This document shows positions 8,377 to 16,136 of a stretch of 64,000 nt of DNA, in pieces. The translations under genes and the position numbers were made by a program. Source of the stretch: a virus. The stretch covers positions 1 to 64,000 of IMG/VR virus record IMGVR_UViG_3300018412_000013, one strand, 5' to 3'. Numbering within the stretch: position 1 is the stretch's first letter; every line of letters starts with the position of its first letter. Below the pieces are notes generated by a model. The model was not told where the DNA came from. It saw only the letters and a list, made by a program, of their open reading frames with translations, and made no database searches.

Positions 8377-9369
8377 TTAGTTTCCTAAACGCGTCGCAGA
8401 CAATACTGCACCACGGCTAGTATCGCAGATAACACATTGGTTGCTAGACCCGCCGTTTAAACGCATCTGTAGTTTTAAGTTTGTGTTTGCTGGGATAGAG
8501 TGTGAGATGTTATTGGTGTAAGAGCGACTTACCGTCGTGTTGTTAAGCATCCATCGGTATGAGATACTTTCTACGCCAGCATCGACCACTGGGTCTAATG
8601 AATGCGAGACTTTATACGTTCCAGCACTGACGACTAGGGCAGTCAGCGGGGTATCAAACCACACATCGGCAGGCTGGGCACCTAAGTCTACATTTTCTAC
8701 TCCACCAACGTTGGTAAAGAGAGCACTCTCATAATGCACGGTAGACCCGCCCATGCCGTTAGCCAGTATTGCAGAGGTAAGGCTATTAAGGTTTGTCATG
8801 AGTGGGCTAATAAACCCGGTGTCTAGGTCTTTAATATCATTAATACTCAGTTCCGTAAAATGCGCTTCTATCGCGGTACGGATACGTGTCATTTCTTCAA
8901 TAACTCGGTTTACCCCGTCCATGTCTGTTACTACGTGCTGATGGCTCGTAGGAGGGAACGTAGGAGGCGTAATCAAATCTTCCCATAGCACGGTCTGTAA
9001 ATCTGCTAACGTGCTTAGACCGCTTTCTAGGGCCTGTGTTACGTTAGTGACGAAATCACCACCTAGGGACTGAAGCTGCAGATGGAATGTCCCTGTCATG
9101 TTGACGTCTAACAGGGTAATTGAACCATAGACTTTTTCAGCCATGGCTACATCGGCTGCTTCAAAATAATGCGAGAAAAAGAAGTCTTCACCATCCACTA
9201 AATATCGACCGCTTTCCTCATGAAAGACAGAAAAGCCAGTTTTGAAGAAGGGTGCCCAGTCGGGGACTATGAACTGGTAGTTCACGCCGTTGATGGCGGA
9301 GACAACATGTGTTTCGGTTTTAAGGTTGGATGCCAGTTGACCGGTTTCATCAAACGGTAATAAGGACAT
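8377..9369 (-). CDS. Tail/baseplate paralog
   Basis: 330 residues. It begins MSLLPFDETGQLASNLKTET, the same pattern as its paralogs at 1-545 and 7447-8364, and has an equivalent 'LQLQSLGGDFVTN' at about 108-120. Residues 140-215 are helical; 'TFPPTSHQHVVTDMDGV' near 152-168 is a short His loop similar to that in the 1-545 product. The C-terminal 100 residues are beta-rich. Leading gene of the minus-strand fibre operon: the 9370-9493 gap upstream separates it from a divergent plus-strand gene. The role is inferred from paralogy and context. Confidence 0.6.
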   Translation of the reverse strand: MSLLPFDETGQLASNLKTETHVVSAINGVNYQFIVPDWAPFFKTGFSVFHEESGRYLVDGEDFFFSHYFEAADVAMAEKVYGSITLLDVNMTGTFHLQLQSLGGDFVTNVTQALESGLSTLADLQTVLWEDLITPPTFPPTSHQHVVTDMDGVNRVIEEMTRIRTAIEAHFTELSINDIKDLDTGFISPLMTNLNSLTSAILANGMGGSTVHYESALFTNVGGVENVDLGAQPADVWFDTPLTALVVSAGTYKVSHSLDPVVDAGVESISYRWMLNNTTVSRSYTNNISHSIPANTNLKLQMRLNGGSSNQCVICDTSRGAVLSATRLGN

Positions 9370-9493
9370 GGGTGTTACTCCTGTTTAAAAGGATAGGCTA
9401 TAGCTCATAAAATTAGCTCTTCCAGACCCTGTCAGCGAATTCTATGCATTTTAAAACGATTCTTTTTCAGTCAGTTTTCAAGGACTATTAATC
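9370..9493. promoter_or_regulatory. Divergent intergenic region
   Basis: 124 bases between the minus-strand fibre operon and the plus-strand 412-residue gene, so promoters in both directions are expected. It is A/T-rich (for example ATAGCTCATAAAATTAGC), but no element matches the TATATTAC-like motif seen elsewhere, so no exact site is called. Confidence 0.35.
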
Positions 9494-10732
9494 ATGTTCA
9501 CAGTAATTGCTACTTATTCTAAAATTAACTATGGCTGGAAACCTTCAGACCTAGCAAACACCCCCTTAGAAGACATCCTTTTGTTACAGGACGCGCGCTT
9601 TACAGTAGAATGGGACGGAGACTTTGCCAGAGACTTTCTGGTTAGTGTAAACCGAACCCTAATGCGCAATGCAGAGTCTACACTTACATTGTCACAGTGG
9701 GTAGCTACGTTAGCAGAAGATGCTCTAATCATGACAGACCGAGCTAATGGGCTACGGGACTCGAGTGTGGTACTCTGCTACGATTTATATGACGTAGCCG
9801 AAACGGTAGAGAAGGGCAATGTTAACTATGGTAATGGAGTGGCCATCCCAGAAGGGTTAGAAGCCGACATCATCTTTAACACGTCGTTTAGTGCTCCAGA
9901 TTACCGCAGTACGGAAAACTTCAGTAAGCAAATACTCGCGGTAGTCAATGGGCTGATACACCCAACGATATATCAGCAAGGGTATATCCATATACTCGGT
10001 GCCTATCAGCGCTTCATTAATGAGAAAGACCAACTCATTAATCTGATTGATTTTGCTCAAGTTGGTGGTATCGATACTTACGAGATTACCGATAGTATGA
10101 TTCATGAGGTTGAACGTACATTAACCGACCAAGCGCGTTATGTCACCCGCATGGTTGTCACTCTACCTGTTGACATCGGTATGTATACCCCTCTATTAGT
10201 CTTAGATGGACACCTGCATGTCATTGACGATGAAACATATGAGATTGTAGATAAAGACAAACTCTTAATTGAAGTCGACCATTACTTAGCCCTACAGAGA
10301 GCCGCTAAGAAACCTCGTGATACTCGCACGTGGGTAGACCCGGCGAATCTACAGAAAGTAGGTATTAATACCTTAAGCTTCGATGCCCGTAAGTACCTTT
10401 CTGACACTTATAGCTTTGTTGTGCTAGTAAAGACATCAGACTTGTCTATCATGCGTGAGCCATTAGGTGCCTGTATGCAACAGAATACCTACTATCACTA
10501 TCGTGCACCTAAAGGCATTGTATATTTCGATGACATGTCTATGGCAAACGCCCGTGTTACAGAGTTTAATGAACACGAAGTGCAACTTTCGACCATGTCA
10601 AACAATCGTCCAAGCTGGACATATGAAACCACCCCAGTTACAGACTTAATTGGCTACAGTGAAAATGGTTACCCAACACCGAGCCCTCGATATAAAGACG
10701 GCTTCGTATTAGAAATGTATTCATTCGCATAA
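9494..10732 (+). CDS. Unrecognised virion-type protein
   Basis: 412 residues, no recognised domain. It is soluble-looking, mixed alpha/beta, with no signal peptide or membrane segment. It stands alone on the plus strand between minus-strand fibre genes and minus-strand genes of unknown role, and it ends against a perfect palindromic hairpin. Position among tail genes suggests a tail or baseplate component; phiKZ-like phages keep several such conserved structural proteins beside the fibre genes, but I cannot assign which one. The ATG at 9494 follows GGACTATTAATC, a weak ribosome-binding site. Confidence 0.55.
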   Translation: MFTVIATYSKINYGWKPSDLANTPLEDILLLQDARFTVEWDGDFARDFLVSVNRTLMRNAESTLTLSQWVATLAEDALIMTDRANGLRDSSVVLCYDLYDVAETVEKGNVNYGNGVAIPEGLEADIIFNTSFSAPDYRSTENFSKQILAVVNGLIHPTIYQQGYIHILGAYQRFINEKDQLINLIDFAQVGGIDTYEITDSMIHEVERTLTDQARYVTRMVVTLPVDIGMYTPLLVLDGHLHVIDDETYEIVDKDKLLIEVDHYLALQRAAKKPRDTRTWVDPANLQKVGINTLSFDARKYLSDTYSFVVLVKTSDLSIMREPLGACMQQNTYYHYRAPKGIVYFDDMSMANARVTEFNEHEVQLSTMSNNRPSWTYETTPVTDLIGYSENGYPTPSPRYKDGFVLEMYSFA

Positions 10733-10742
10733 AAGAAAGAAA

Positions 10743-10772
10743 CTCTCTCCTTATCCTAGGATAAGGAGAGAG
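10743..10772. terminator. Perfect palindrome, bidirectional terminator
   Basis: A 30-base perfect inverted repeat centred on CCTAGG between convergent genes ending at 10732 and 10775. With no loop asymmetry it folds equally on both strands. Confidence 0.7.
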
Positions 10773-10774
10773 GG

Positions 10775-11377
10775 TTATGTGACGTATTTTTTTAACTGTT
10801 CAGTTAACAGGTTATTTCTTTCAACTAAAACCTGTTCTCTTTCTAGCGCTAACTTAAGTTGACGGGCATAGGTGTCGCGATAGTTAACGTTCGCTTGCCT
10901 TGCCACTTCTAAGTCCGCGTGTCTCGAGAAACTAACGGAATCAGCAATCAGGCCGGTCATTACCTTACCCGTGGAATTAATCCCGATATTCGCATCAAGC
11001 AATTCCTTTATTGCTGTTACGGTATCAGATAAGTCCATGTCGTTAGGCAAAGCACCTAAATCAAACGTGACAAATGTTCGACTATATGGAACGGATTTTG
11101 TTGTTGGGAAACTAAGGATGTAACTCGAAGGAACACGTATGGGCGCTTCCGTGTTTGACAATAGCGTAATAATGTTTTCGTTATTACGCAGGTCACGCAG
11201 ATAGTCGCTCGTACTTAACCCATGTGGGGCATAGTAAACCGCATAGATATCGACGCCCTCGGCATTAAGGGCTTCGAAACCTTCAATCGATTCACAAATG
11301 TAAGTGGCCCCAGCCACGACCGTAAACGGCGTCTGGAGCTCATACGTTCCCACGGCTAAATGTGGAGGGGTAGCCAT
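10775..11377 (-). CDS. Unrecognised protein, probably tail-related
   Basis: 200 residues with no recognised family. Beta-rich first 110 residues, then a helical C-terminus (about 150-198, ADLEVARQANVNYRDTYARQ and KLALEREQVLVERNNLLTEQ) likely to form a coiled coil. Its start at 11377 lies one base from the stop of the 431-residue gene at 11379, so the two are translationally coupled and probably work together in the virion. Nothing in the sequence points to an enzyme. Confidence 0.5.
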   Translation of the reverse strand: MATPPHLAVGTYELQTPFTVVAGATYICESIEGFEALNAEGVDIYAVYYAPHGLSTSDYLRDLRNNENIITLLSNTEAPIRVPSSYILSFPTTKSVPYSRTFVTFDLGALPNDMDLSDTVTAIKELLDANIGINSTGKVMTGLIADSVSFSRHADLEVARQANVNYRDTYARQLKLALEREQVLVERNNLLTEQLKKYVT

Positions 11378-11378
11378 A

Positions 11379-12674
11379 TTAGATAGCCTCTAGGTAAGAT
11401 GCACGTGTTGCCATGCGGTAAACAATATTGTTATCAGCCTTTTCTAAGAAACTGATACCTGAGATTTGGTTTCTCGTAATACCTGTAGGTAAAACCTGCG
11501 TGCCCGTGTCGACTTCGGCGGCTCGCGCTAAACTGTCTAAGGTACTAATAATAGACTGAGTAGCTGCACTGACTCGGTTAATAGACTGGTCATTTAAGGC
11601 AATGATAGTGTAGTCAGGGAATAGTGCCTCAAAACTTTGAACGTTTACGTCATTCGTGTCACCGGCCAGTACAAAGACTGGTAAAGCACGGAAGAGTAAA
11701 GTAATGCCTTCACCTTGTCCTAGAATGTCTCCAGTATCACGCCCAATAAGAATTGGGTTAATTAAGGAAACCAGTTCGTTGAACTTAAACAGTGGACGCA
11801 TCATGCTGTCGATACCAGGACCAGCACTTAAAGCAACTTTATTCCATAAAGGGACTAGATTAAAAACATCCAATGTTTGAATGTCGGGAAAGTATTCTTT
11901 CCACTCGTCCACCGTATATGGAGTTTCAGACTCCAAGTAAGTTCTGATAGCTTCTAAGGTCTTATCTGTACGAAGCGCATCTTTACCATACCCCAGCACA
12001 TACCATACTGTAGTAAACTGATTATTCAGGTTCGCTGGGTCATTCCACTTTAATGAAAACGTTGTGATTTCAGTAGGCTTCTCTTCCAGCGTCGCGGTAT
12101 TTAATGCGTTTAACTTATTGATTTCCGTATAAGCATTAAGTGCAGCGAGTGCTCCAGCATAACCTTGATATAAGTTAGTAACTGGGCTACATGGAGGAAG
12201 TACTAATGTTTCAGAAGGTTCATACTCTTCTAAAAAGGCAGTGTTAGAAAACCATATCTCAAAGTTAGTAACTTCAAGGTCGGTATGCGTGCAGTTTAAA
12301 GACTGAGGTAAAGTAAAGCCATTCTCAGTAATCAAATTACCAAATGCAAAACCACTTAACGTACTATCCGCATTGGTAGAGATAAAATCGATTAACGTCC
12401 CATTCGCTGGGATAAAGTCATTACGGATTTTGTTAATCAGCAATAACAAAGGTAAGCAGTCAGCCGCATCCAGCCCATCGACATCCTCACCAGAAATGTC
12501 TTTAGAATAAAAGACCGTAAGTTCTAAGCCCGGTGCCGTATCATCAGCGATGTACTGCTTCTTTCGACTGTAGGTACGGGCAATCGTACTGAGCTCGCCC
12601 AGTGCCGCAACCGCGTTGGGCGCATTGTTGGCATTAGACGGTATTTCAATAAAGCCCTTGATTGTTCTTGACAT
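11379..12674 (-). CDS. Unrecognised virion-type protein
   Basis: 431 residues, no recognised domain. It begins MSRTIKGFIEIP, is mixed alpha/beta and has no membrane segment or signal peptide. It heads a two-gene minus-strand operon with the coiled-coil protein at 10775-11377. Its place between fibre genes and lysis genes, and its lack of enzymatic motifs, suggest a baseplate or tail protein, as for the neighbouring unknowns. A ribosome-binding site is weak (GAGCGAACCC before the ATG). Confidence is high that it is a gene and low about the role. Confidence 0.55.
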   Translation of the reverse strand: MSRTIKGFIEIPSNANNAPNAVAALGELSTIARTYSRKKQYIADDTAPGLELTVFYSKDISGEDVDGLDAADCLPLLLLINKIRNDFIPANGTLIDFISTNADSTLSGFAFGNLITENGFTLPQSLNCTHTDLEVTNFEIWFSNTAFLEEYEPSETLVLPPCSPVTNLYQGYAGALAALNAYTEINKLNALNTATLEEKPTEITTFSLKWNDPANLNNQFTTVWYVLGYGKDALRTDKTLEAIRTYLESETPYTVDEWKEYFPDIQTLDVFNLVPLWNKVALSAGPGIDSMMRPLFKFNELVSLINPILIGRDTGDILGQGEGITLLFRALPVFVLAGDTNDVNVQSFEALFPDYTIIALNDQSINRVSAATQSIISTLDSLARAAEVDTGTQVLPTGITRNQISGISFLEKADNNIVYRMATRASYLEAI

Positions 12675-12779
12675 GGGTTCGCTCCAAAATAATAAATGCC
12701 TGTGGACACTATATATTTACAGGCTCAGAGAATTTGTTAGTGCATAAATATAACTGACGATTTTAAGGACACTCACTGT

Positions 12780-13196
12780 ATGAACATTAAACGTATCTTT
12801 GGCTATATCTTTAGCCAGGGCTGGTTCCAGCTAGTTATTACACTTCTGCTCCTGGCAAGCATTGCAGTCGGCGGCATGAAATACTTTGTCGATTCCACCC
12901 AAGCTAAATTAACCGCAGTAGAAACGGCGCAGGGCACTCCAGCACCAGACACGCGTGACGAAACAATTCGGTTCCTCATGGCCCAGGTGGCACAGCTAGA
13001 AGCCGATAAGCGGCTAGAAACCGCCGCCTTATTAAAGGAACAGAAAGTATCCCGTGCGCAACAGTTAACCATCCAACAGTTAACCATCGAGAAGGGTGAA
13101 CTGAGCAATCAGCTAAAAGTACAAGAATTCATGATTCGTGTGCTGACTAAAGAAAATAAAGAAATGGGGGCAATTTATAATGAAGTCTTTAATTAG
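12780..13196 (+). CDS. Inner-membrane spanin (Rz-like)
   Basis: 138 residues: one N-terminal transmembrane helix (about 15-33, GWFQLVITLLLLASIAVGG) with basic residues before it, then a periplasmic region predicted as coiled coil (about 70-130, rich in Gln, Glu and Leu). This is the layout of an i-spanin, which pairs with an outer-membrane lipoprotein to fuse the two membranes at the end of infection. The next gene, overlapping by 17 bases, encodes a lipoprotein of the right size, which strongly supports the call. No endolysin or obvious holin is adjacent, so the lysis genes are dispersed, as usual for large phages. Confidence 0.8.
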   Translation: MNIKRIFGYIFSQGWFQLVITLLLLASIAVGGMKYFVDSTQAKLTAVETAQGTPAPDTRDETIRFLMAQVAQLEADKRLETAALLKEQKVSRAQQLTIQQLTIEKGELSNQLKVQEFMIRVLTKENKEMGAIYNEVFN

Positions 13197-13506
13197 CCTC
13201 CTTGCCGTATTGACCCTAAGTGGCTGCGTATCCATACAGCCTGTTATCGAGCGCACGGTTATCTATGACGCGCCAGTTCCTACCGAGAGTCCCGTAATAG
13301 ACCCCGTCATTCAAATGTCGGTCTGTGTCCCTATGGCTCTAGAGACGGTGTCGAAAACCCCCATTAATAAAGACGTGTTTATTGCCATTCCAGATAAGGC
13401 ACAGGGTATTGTCTCATATGTCGAAGCACTGGAAGAAAAAAACCGTGAGTTAGAATCGATTATAAGCGACTACTATGAGTTAAGGTTGAACTGTTATGAT
13501 TTATAG
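13180..13506 (+). CDS. Outer-membrane spanin lipoprotein (Rz1-like)
   Basis: 108 residues with a signal peptide and lipobox: MKSLISLLAVLTLSGC, modified cysteine at residue 16. After cleavage a roughly 90-residue periplasmic chain remains, with a proline-containing linker and a short C-terminal coiled coil (VEALEEKNRELESIISDYYE). It overlaps the end of the i-spanin gene in another frame and starts behind a GGGGG-containing site. It also overlaps the start of the RNase H gene by 11 bases, so lysis and nucleotide-metabolism genes share one message. Confidence 0.8.
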   Translation: MKSLISLLAVLTLSGCVSIQPVIERTVIYDAPVPTESPVIDPVIQMSVCVPMALETVSKTPINKDVFIAIPDKAQGIVSYVEALEEKNRELESIISDYYELRLNCYDL

Positions 13507-14932
13507 AGTTTATACAGACGGCGGCAGCCGACCGCATAATAACGTCGGTAATGCAGGTGGTTGGGGTGTATGGATAGAAGGGGATGATGTCCCCTATGGA
13601 CTGTATGGTTCCGGTGGTGTACCCTGTACCAACAACATGGCCGAGATGATGGCGTACCTGAATGCGGTTCGTCAAGTCGTGTTACGTCAGCCTGACGAAG
13701 TCTGCTTTTATTTAGACTCCCGATATGTCATGGATAACTGTGGGCATGTTTTAGAAGGGTGGAAGAAGAAAGGCTGGTTGACCTCTAAAGGGGAACCTGT
13801 TAAAAACATTGGGTTATGGAAAGCCATCGATGAAGCTCAGCAAGACCTGCGCGCTATGTGTATTCCAGTCGAATACAAGTGGGTAAAAGGCCACAGTGGC
13901 ATTTACGGGAATGAATGTGCCGACAGTTTAGCAACCGCAGGGATTGAGCGTGCCTGTAAGGGTATTGACTACGGAGAAGTCGTCGAGACTAAAGAGCATT
14001 TCTACGTCGACCCGAAAGCACCGGCTGTGAAGGTAGAGACCGTACTGGCCACAGACGGTAAGAAAGCACCGAAAGTAAAAATCCCGGCATCTAACGCCTT
14101 TATATGTTTTAGCCGATTGCTGGACATCTCACATCGCCCTCAAGCACAAACTGCGGACGGGCGTACTGTTTATATGGCACAGAACTTCACTACTCGTGCT
14201 AAGTCGGGGGACGACGATGGCGCAGCAACCAAAGCTAAGAAAGCCGAAGGGAAAACCCGTAACTTAGGGACGATAGACCCCGACGCCAGTGAAGGTGTGG
14301 TGGTGTCGAAAACACCATGTATGCAATACCAGCGACTGAGGGACTTTCAGAATGAGATTGCTCCGTTAACGGCGGACTATCCATTCATTGTAGCATGGGA
14401 CACCTTTACGTCAAAAGCTCGATGGGAAGAACACTGTCAGCTCGATACACCCCCTTTTAAGAAGGTAAATAAGTCAGTCTTCTATAAGGATAAAACCACG
14501 CAGTTAACCTACTATCTAGAAGTCCCACGTCTAGCGTATAACGCCGTAGAAAGCTGTATGTCTAAGCTACAGATGATAGAAGCCTTTGAGCAAGGTAAGT
14601 TCGATGGGGATATCGAAGACATTACTGACATGTTCTTTACGACCGATAAGAAAGGGAAGTCGGTACTTAAAAAGACAGCCGATGTCGATAAGGTTATTCT
14701 ACACGAGACGGTTTACGAAGATAAACCTTTAGTAGTGCGCTTAACTCAGAAAATCCACATTCCTGAAATGACAGCGATTTCGCGTATGTTTAAGCAAGAA
14801 GGGGAATTGAAGATTTATTTTGTGAAGTTTATCAAAACCCCAGTATCGTTTAGACACGGTATAATCATTGTCGGTAAAGATAACATTGGGTTCTATAACT
14901 CACCAACCTCCAGTCTTAGACTGGTACCATAG
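13496..14932 (+). CDS. Ribonuclease H with long C-terminal extension
   Basis: 478 residues. Residues 1-150 are a complete RNase HI fold, with acidic catalytic residues visible at D8 (YTDGGS), E50 (NNMAEM), D74 (YLDSRYV) and D143, and the His loop at H133 (KGHSGIYGNECAD). The enzyme degrades RNA in RNA-DNA hybrids, such as primers or R-loops. About 330 further residues follow with no family I recognise; they include a charged linker (about 240-260, Asp/Ala/Lys rich) and an alpha/beta region to the end. Usual phage RNase H proteins are 150-200 residues, so this is a fusion or a long accessory domain. The start overlaps the spanin gene. A second nucleic-acid role for the C-terminus is only a guess. 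Confidence 0.85.
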   Translation: MIYRVYTDGGSRPHNNVGNAGGWGVWIEGDDVPYGLYGSGGVPCTNNMAEMMAYLNAVRQVVLRQPDEVCFYLDSRYVMDNCGHVLEGWKKKGWLTSKGEPVKNIGLWKAIDEAQQDLRAMCIPVEYKWVKGHSGIYGNECADSLATAGIERACKGIDYGEVVETKEHFYVDPKAPAVKVETVLATDGKKAPKVKIPASNAFICFSRLLDISHRPQAQTADGRTVYMAQNFTTRAKSGDDDGAATKAKKAEGKTRNLGTIDPDASEGVVVSKTPCMQYQRLRDFQNEIAPLTADYPFIVAWDTFTSKARWEEHCQLDTPPFKKVNKSVFYKDKTTQLTYYLEVPRLAYNAVESCMSKLQMIEAFEQGKFDGDIEDITDMFFTTDKKGKSVLKKTADVDKVILHETVYEDKPLVVRLTQKIHIPEMTAISRMFKQEGELKIYFVKFIKTPVSFRHGIIIVGKDNIGFYNSPTSSLRLVP

Positions 14933-14938
14933 ATAATG

Positions 14939-14975
14939 CCTCTATCTCCTTTACGCTGTGTAAAGGAGATAGAGG
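14939..14975. terminator. Palindromic bidirectional terminator
   Basis: Sixteen-pair stem with a five-base loop between the convergent RNase H and spike genes, followed on the plus strand by ATTTCTTTT. Confidence 0.75.
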
Positions 14976-14982
14976 ATTTCTT

Positions 14983-16065
14983 TTAAGCGATAGGACCTGT
15001 TTGAGAATCCCACGTAATAGTATTCGTATTGATGTTGTCAAATCCACCTTGGTTGGCATAGAGGTCGGTCGTTTTAAACTGACCTGTAGTCTGGTTTAAT
15101 CCGCCTTCAATGGTTCCAACAAAACCACCTGAAGCGGCGGCCATAGGTGAAGCATTTGGTCCACAAGCAAACGATGGGAAGGTAACGATTGCATCATGCC
15201 CTTCTGGGCCTTCTATCATACTAAGGGTGGCTGAGCGTTTGTATTGTTCCGTGCTGTTTGTATAGCCCTGACTATTGACCGTATAATCCTTACCATTGTG
15301 TGTATATGTATCAGAGGTCTCCGTGTAGGTCGACGTTTCTGTTGTAATACTGTCTTTAGCTATAAGCTTATAGCGGTTCGTTTCAAGATTAATTTCATCT
15401 TTTGTAAAGAGGTTAAAGACAGTCTTATTAATCTCTAGGAAACTTTCGTCTGGGTTCTCTATTCGAAAGTGATGTTCCGGGCTATCCAAATAGAAACGGT
15501 TGCCGATATCGTCTTCTAAAACGAACTTACCGTCGCCAGTATTGAACTGCATGGTATAGGATGCTTTCTCGCCATTAGCTCGACTTGTCGTTAAGGTAAT
15601 GTGTTTATCATGCGTGCTGACTTCTAAGGCATAGGAGTTATCACGACTAAAGGTAGTGTCTCTGTTCTTAGGGTCACCTGACCAAGCCCATACTACCGTT
15701 TCTAGACGGCGTAGGTCTAAGTCCTTTTGACGCCCCATAGCGTCCCAATAATAACCCTCTGCGGAATCCCCAGACTGATAGATAATGACCTGTTCACCGC
15801 GACGTACGTCAGGTGAAGTACGGCGGTTGTTCTCACCTAACCATTGCGCGGGAATGGTTTCCCCTAGTCCAATTTCGACTTTATAGAAGTCTCCATTATT
15901 ATCGATGCCGTTTGTGGATGTCTCTAGAGTGTCAATGTTGACTTCCCCTGAGAAATTACTCACAAGCTCTACAGGCCATACGTGTACAATGTCTGTACCT
16001 CGCTTTTTGTTCTCCGCGACAATCCCGATGGAGACGGGACGAAATCGAGACATGTCATGTTGCAT
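14983..16065 (-). CDS. Probable baseplate central spike (gp5/gpV-like)
   Basis: 360 residues. The N-terminal 110 residues have the look of an OB-fold spike base ('PDVRRGEQVIIYQSGDS' near 85-100, a segment often seen in gp5/gpV and VgrG proteins). Residues about 200-275 are repeating short strands rich in Thr, Glu, Asn and Tyr ('NLETNRYKLIAKDSITTETS'), as in the triangular beta-helix of spike proteins. The C-terminus is Gly/Thr/Asn-rich. A spike pierces the outer membrane when the sheath contracts; the M23 peptidase protein at 29810-35209 may act next. No lysozyme domain is present. An AAGGG site precedes the ATG at 16065. Confidence 0.6.
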   Translation of the reverse strand: MQHDMSRFRPVSIGIVAENKKRGTDIVHVWPVELVSNFSGEVNIDTLETSTNGIDNNGDFYKVEIGLGETIPAQWLGENNRRTSPDVRRGEQVIIYQSGDSAEGYYWDAMGRQKDLDLRRLETVVWAWSGDPKNRDTTFSRDNSYALEVSTHDKHITLTTSRANGEKASYTMQFNTGDGKFVLEDDIGNRFYLDSPEHHFRIENPDESFLEINKTVFNLFTKDEINLETNRYKLIAKDSITTETSTYTETSDTYTHNGKDYTVNSQGYTNSTEQYKRSATLSMIEGPEGHDAIVTFPSFACGPNASPMAAASGGFVGTIEGGLNQTTGQFKTTDLYANQGGFDNINTNTITWDSQTGPIA

Positions 16066-16136
16066 GTTAAAACCCTTGTATTAAAGAACCTACTAGACGA
16101 TTTGTTTAGAGCAATTAAGCATAGTGATTACGAATT

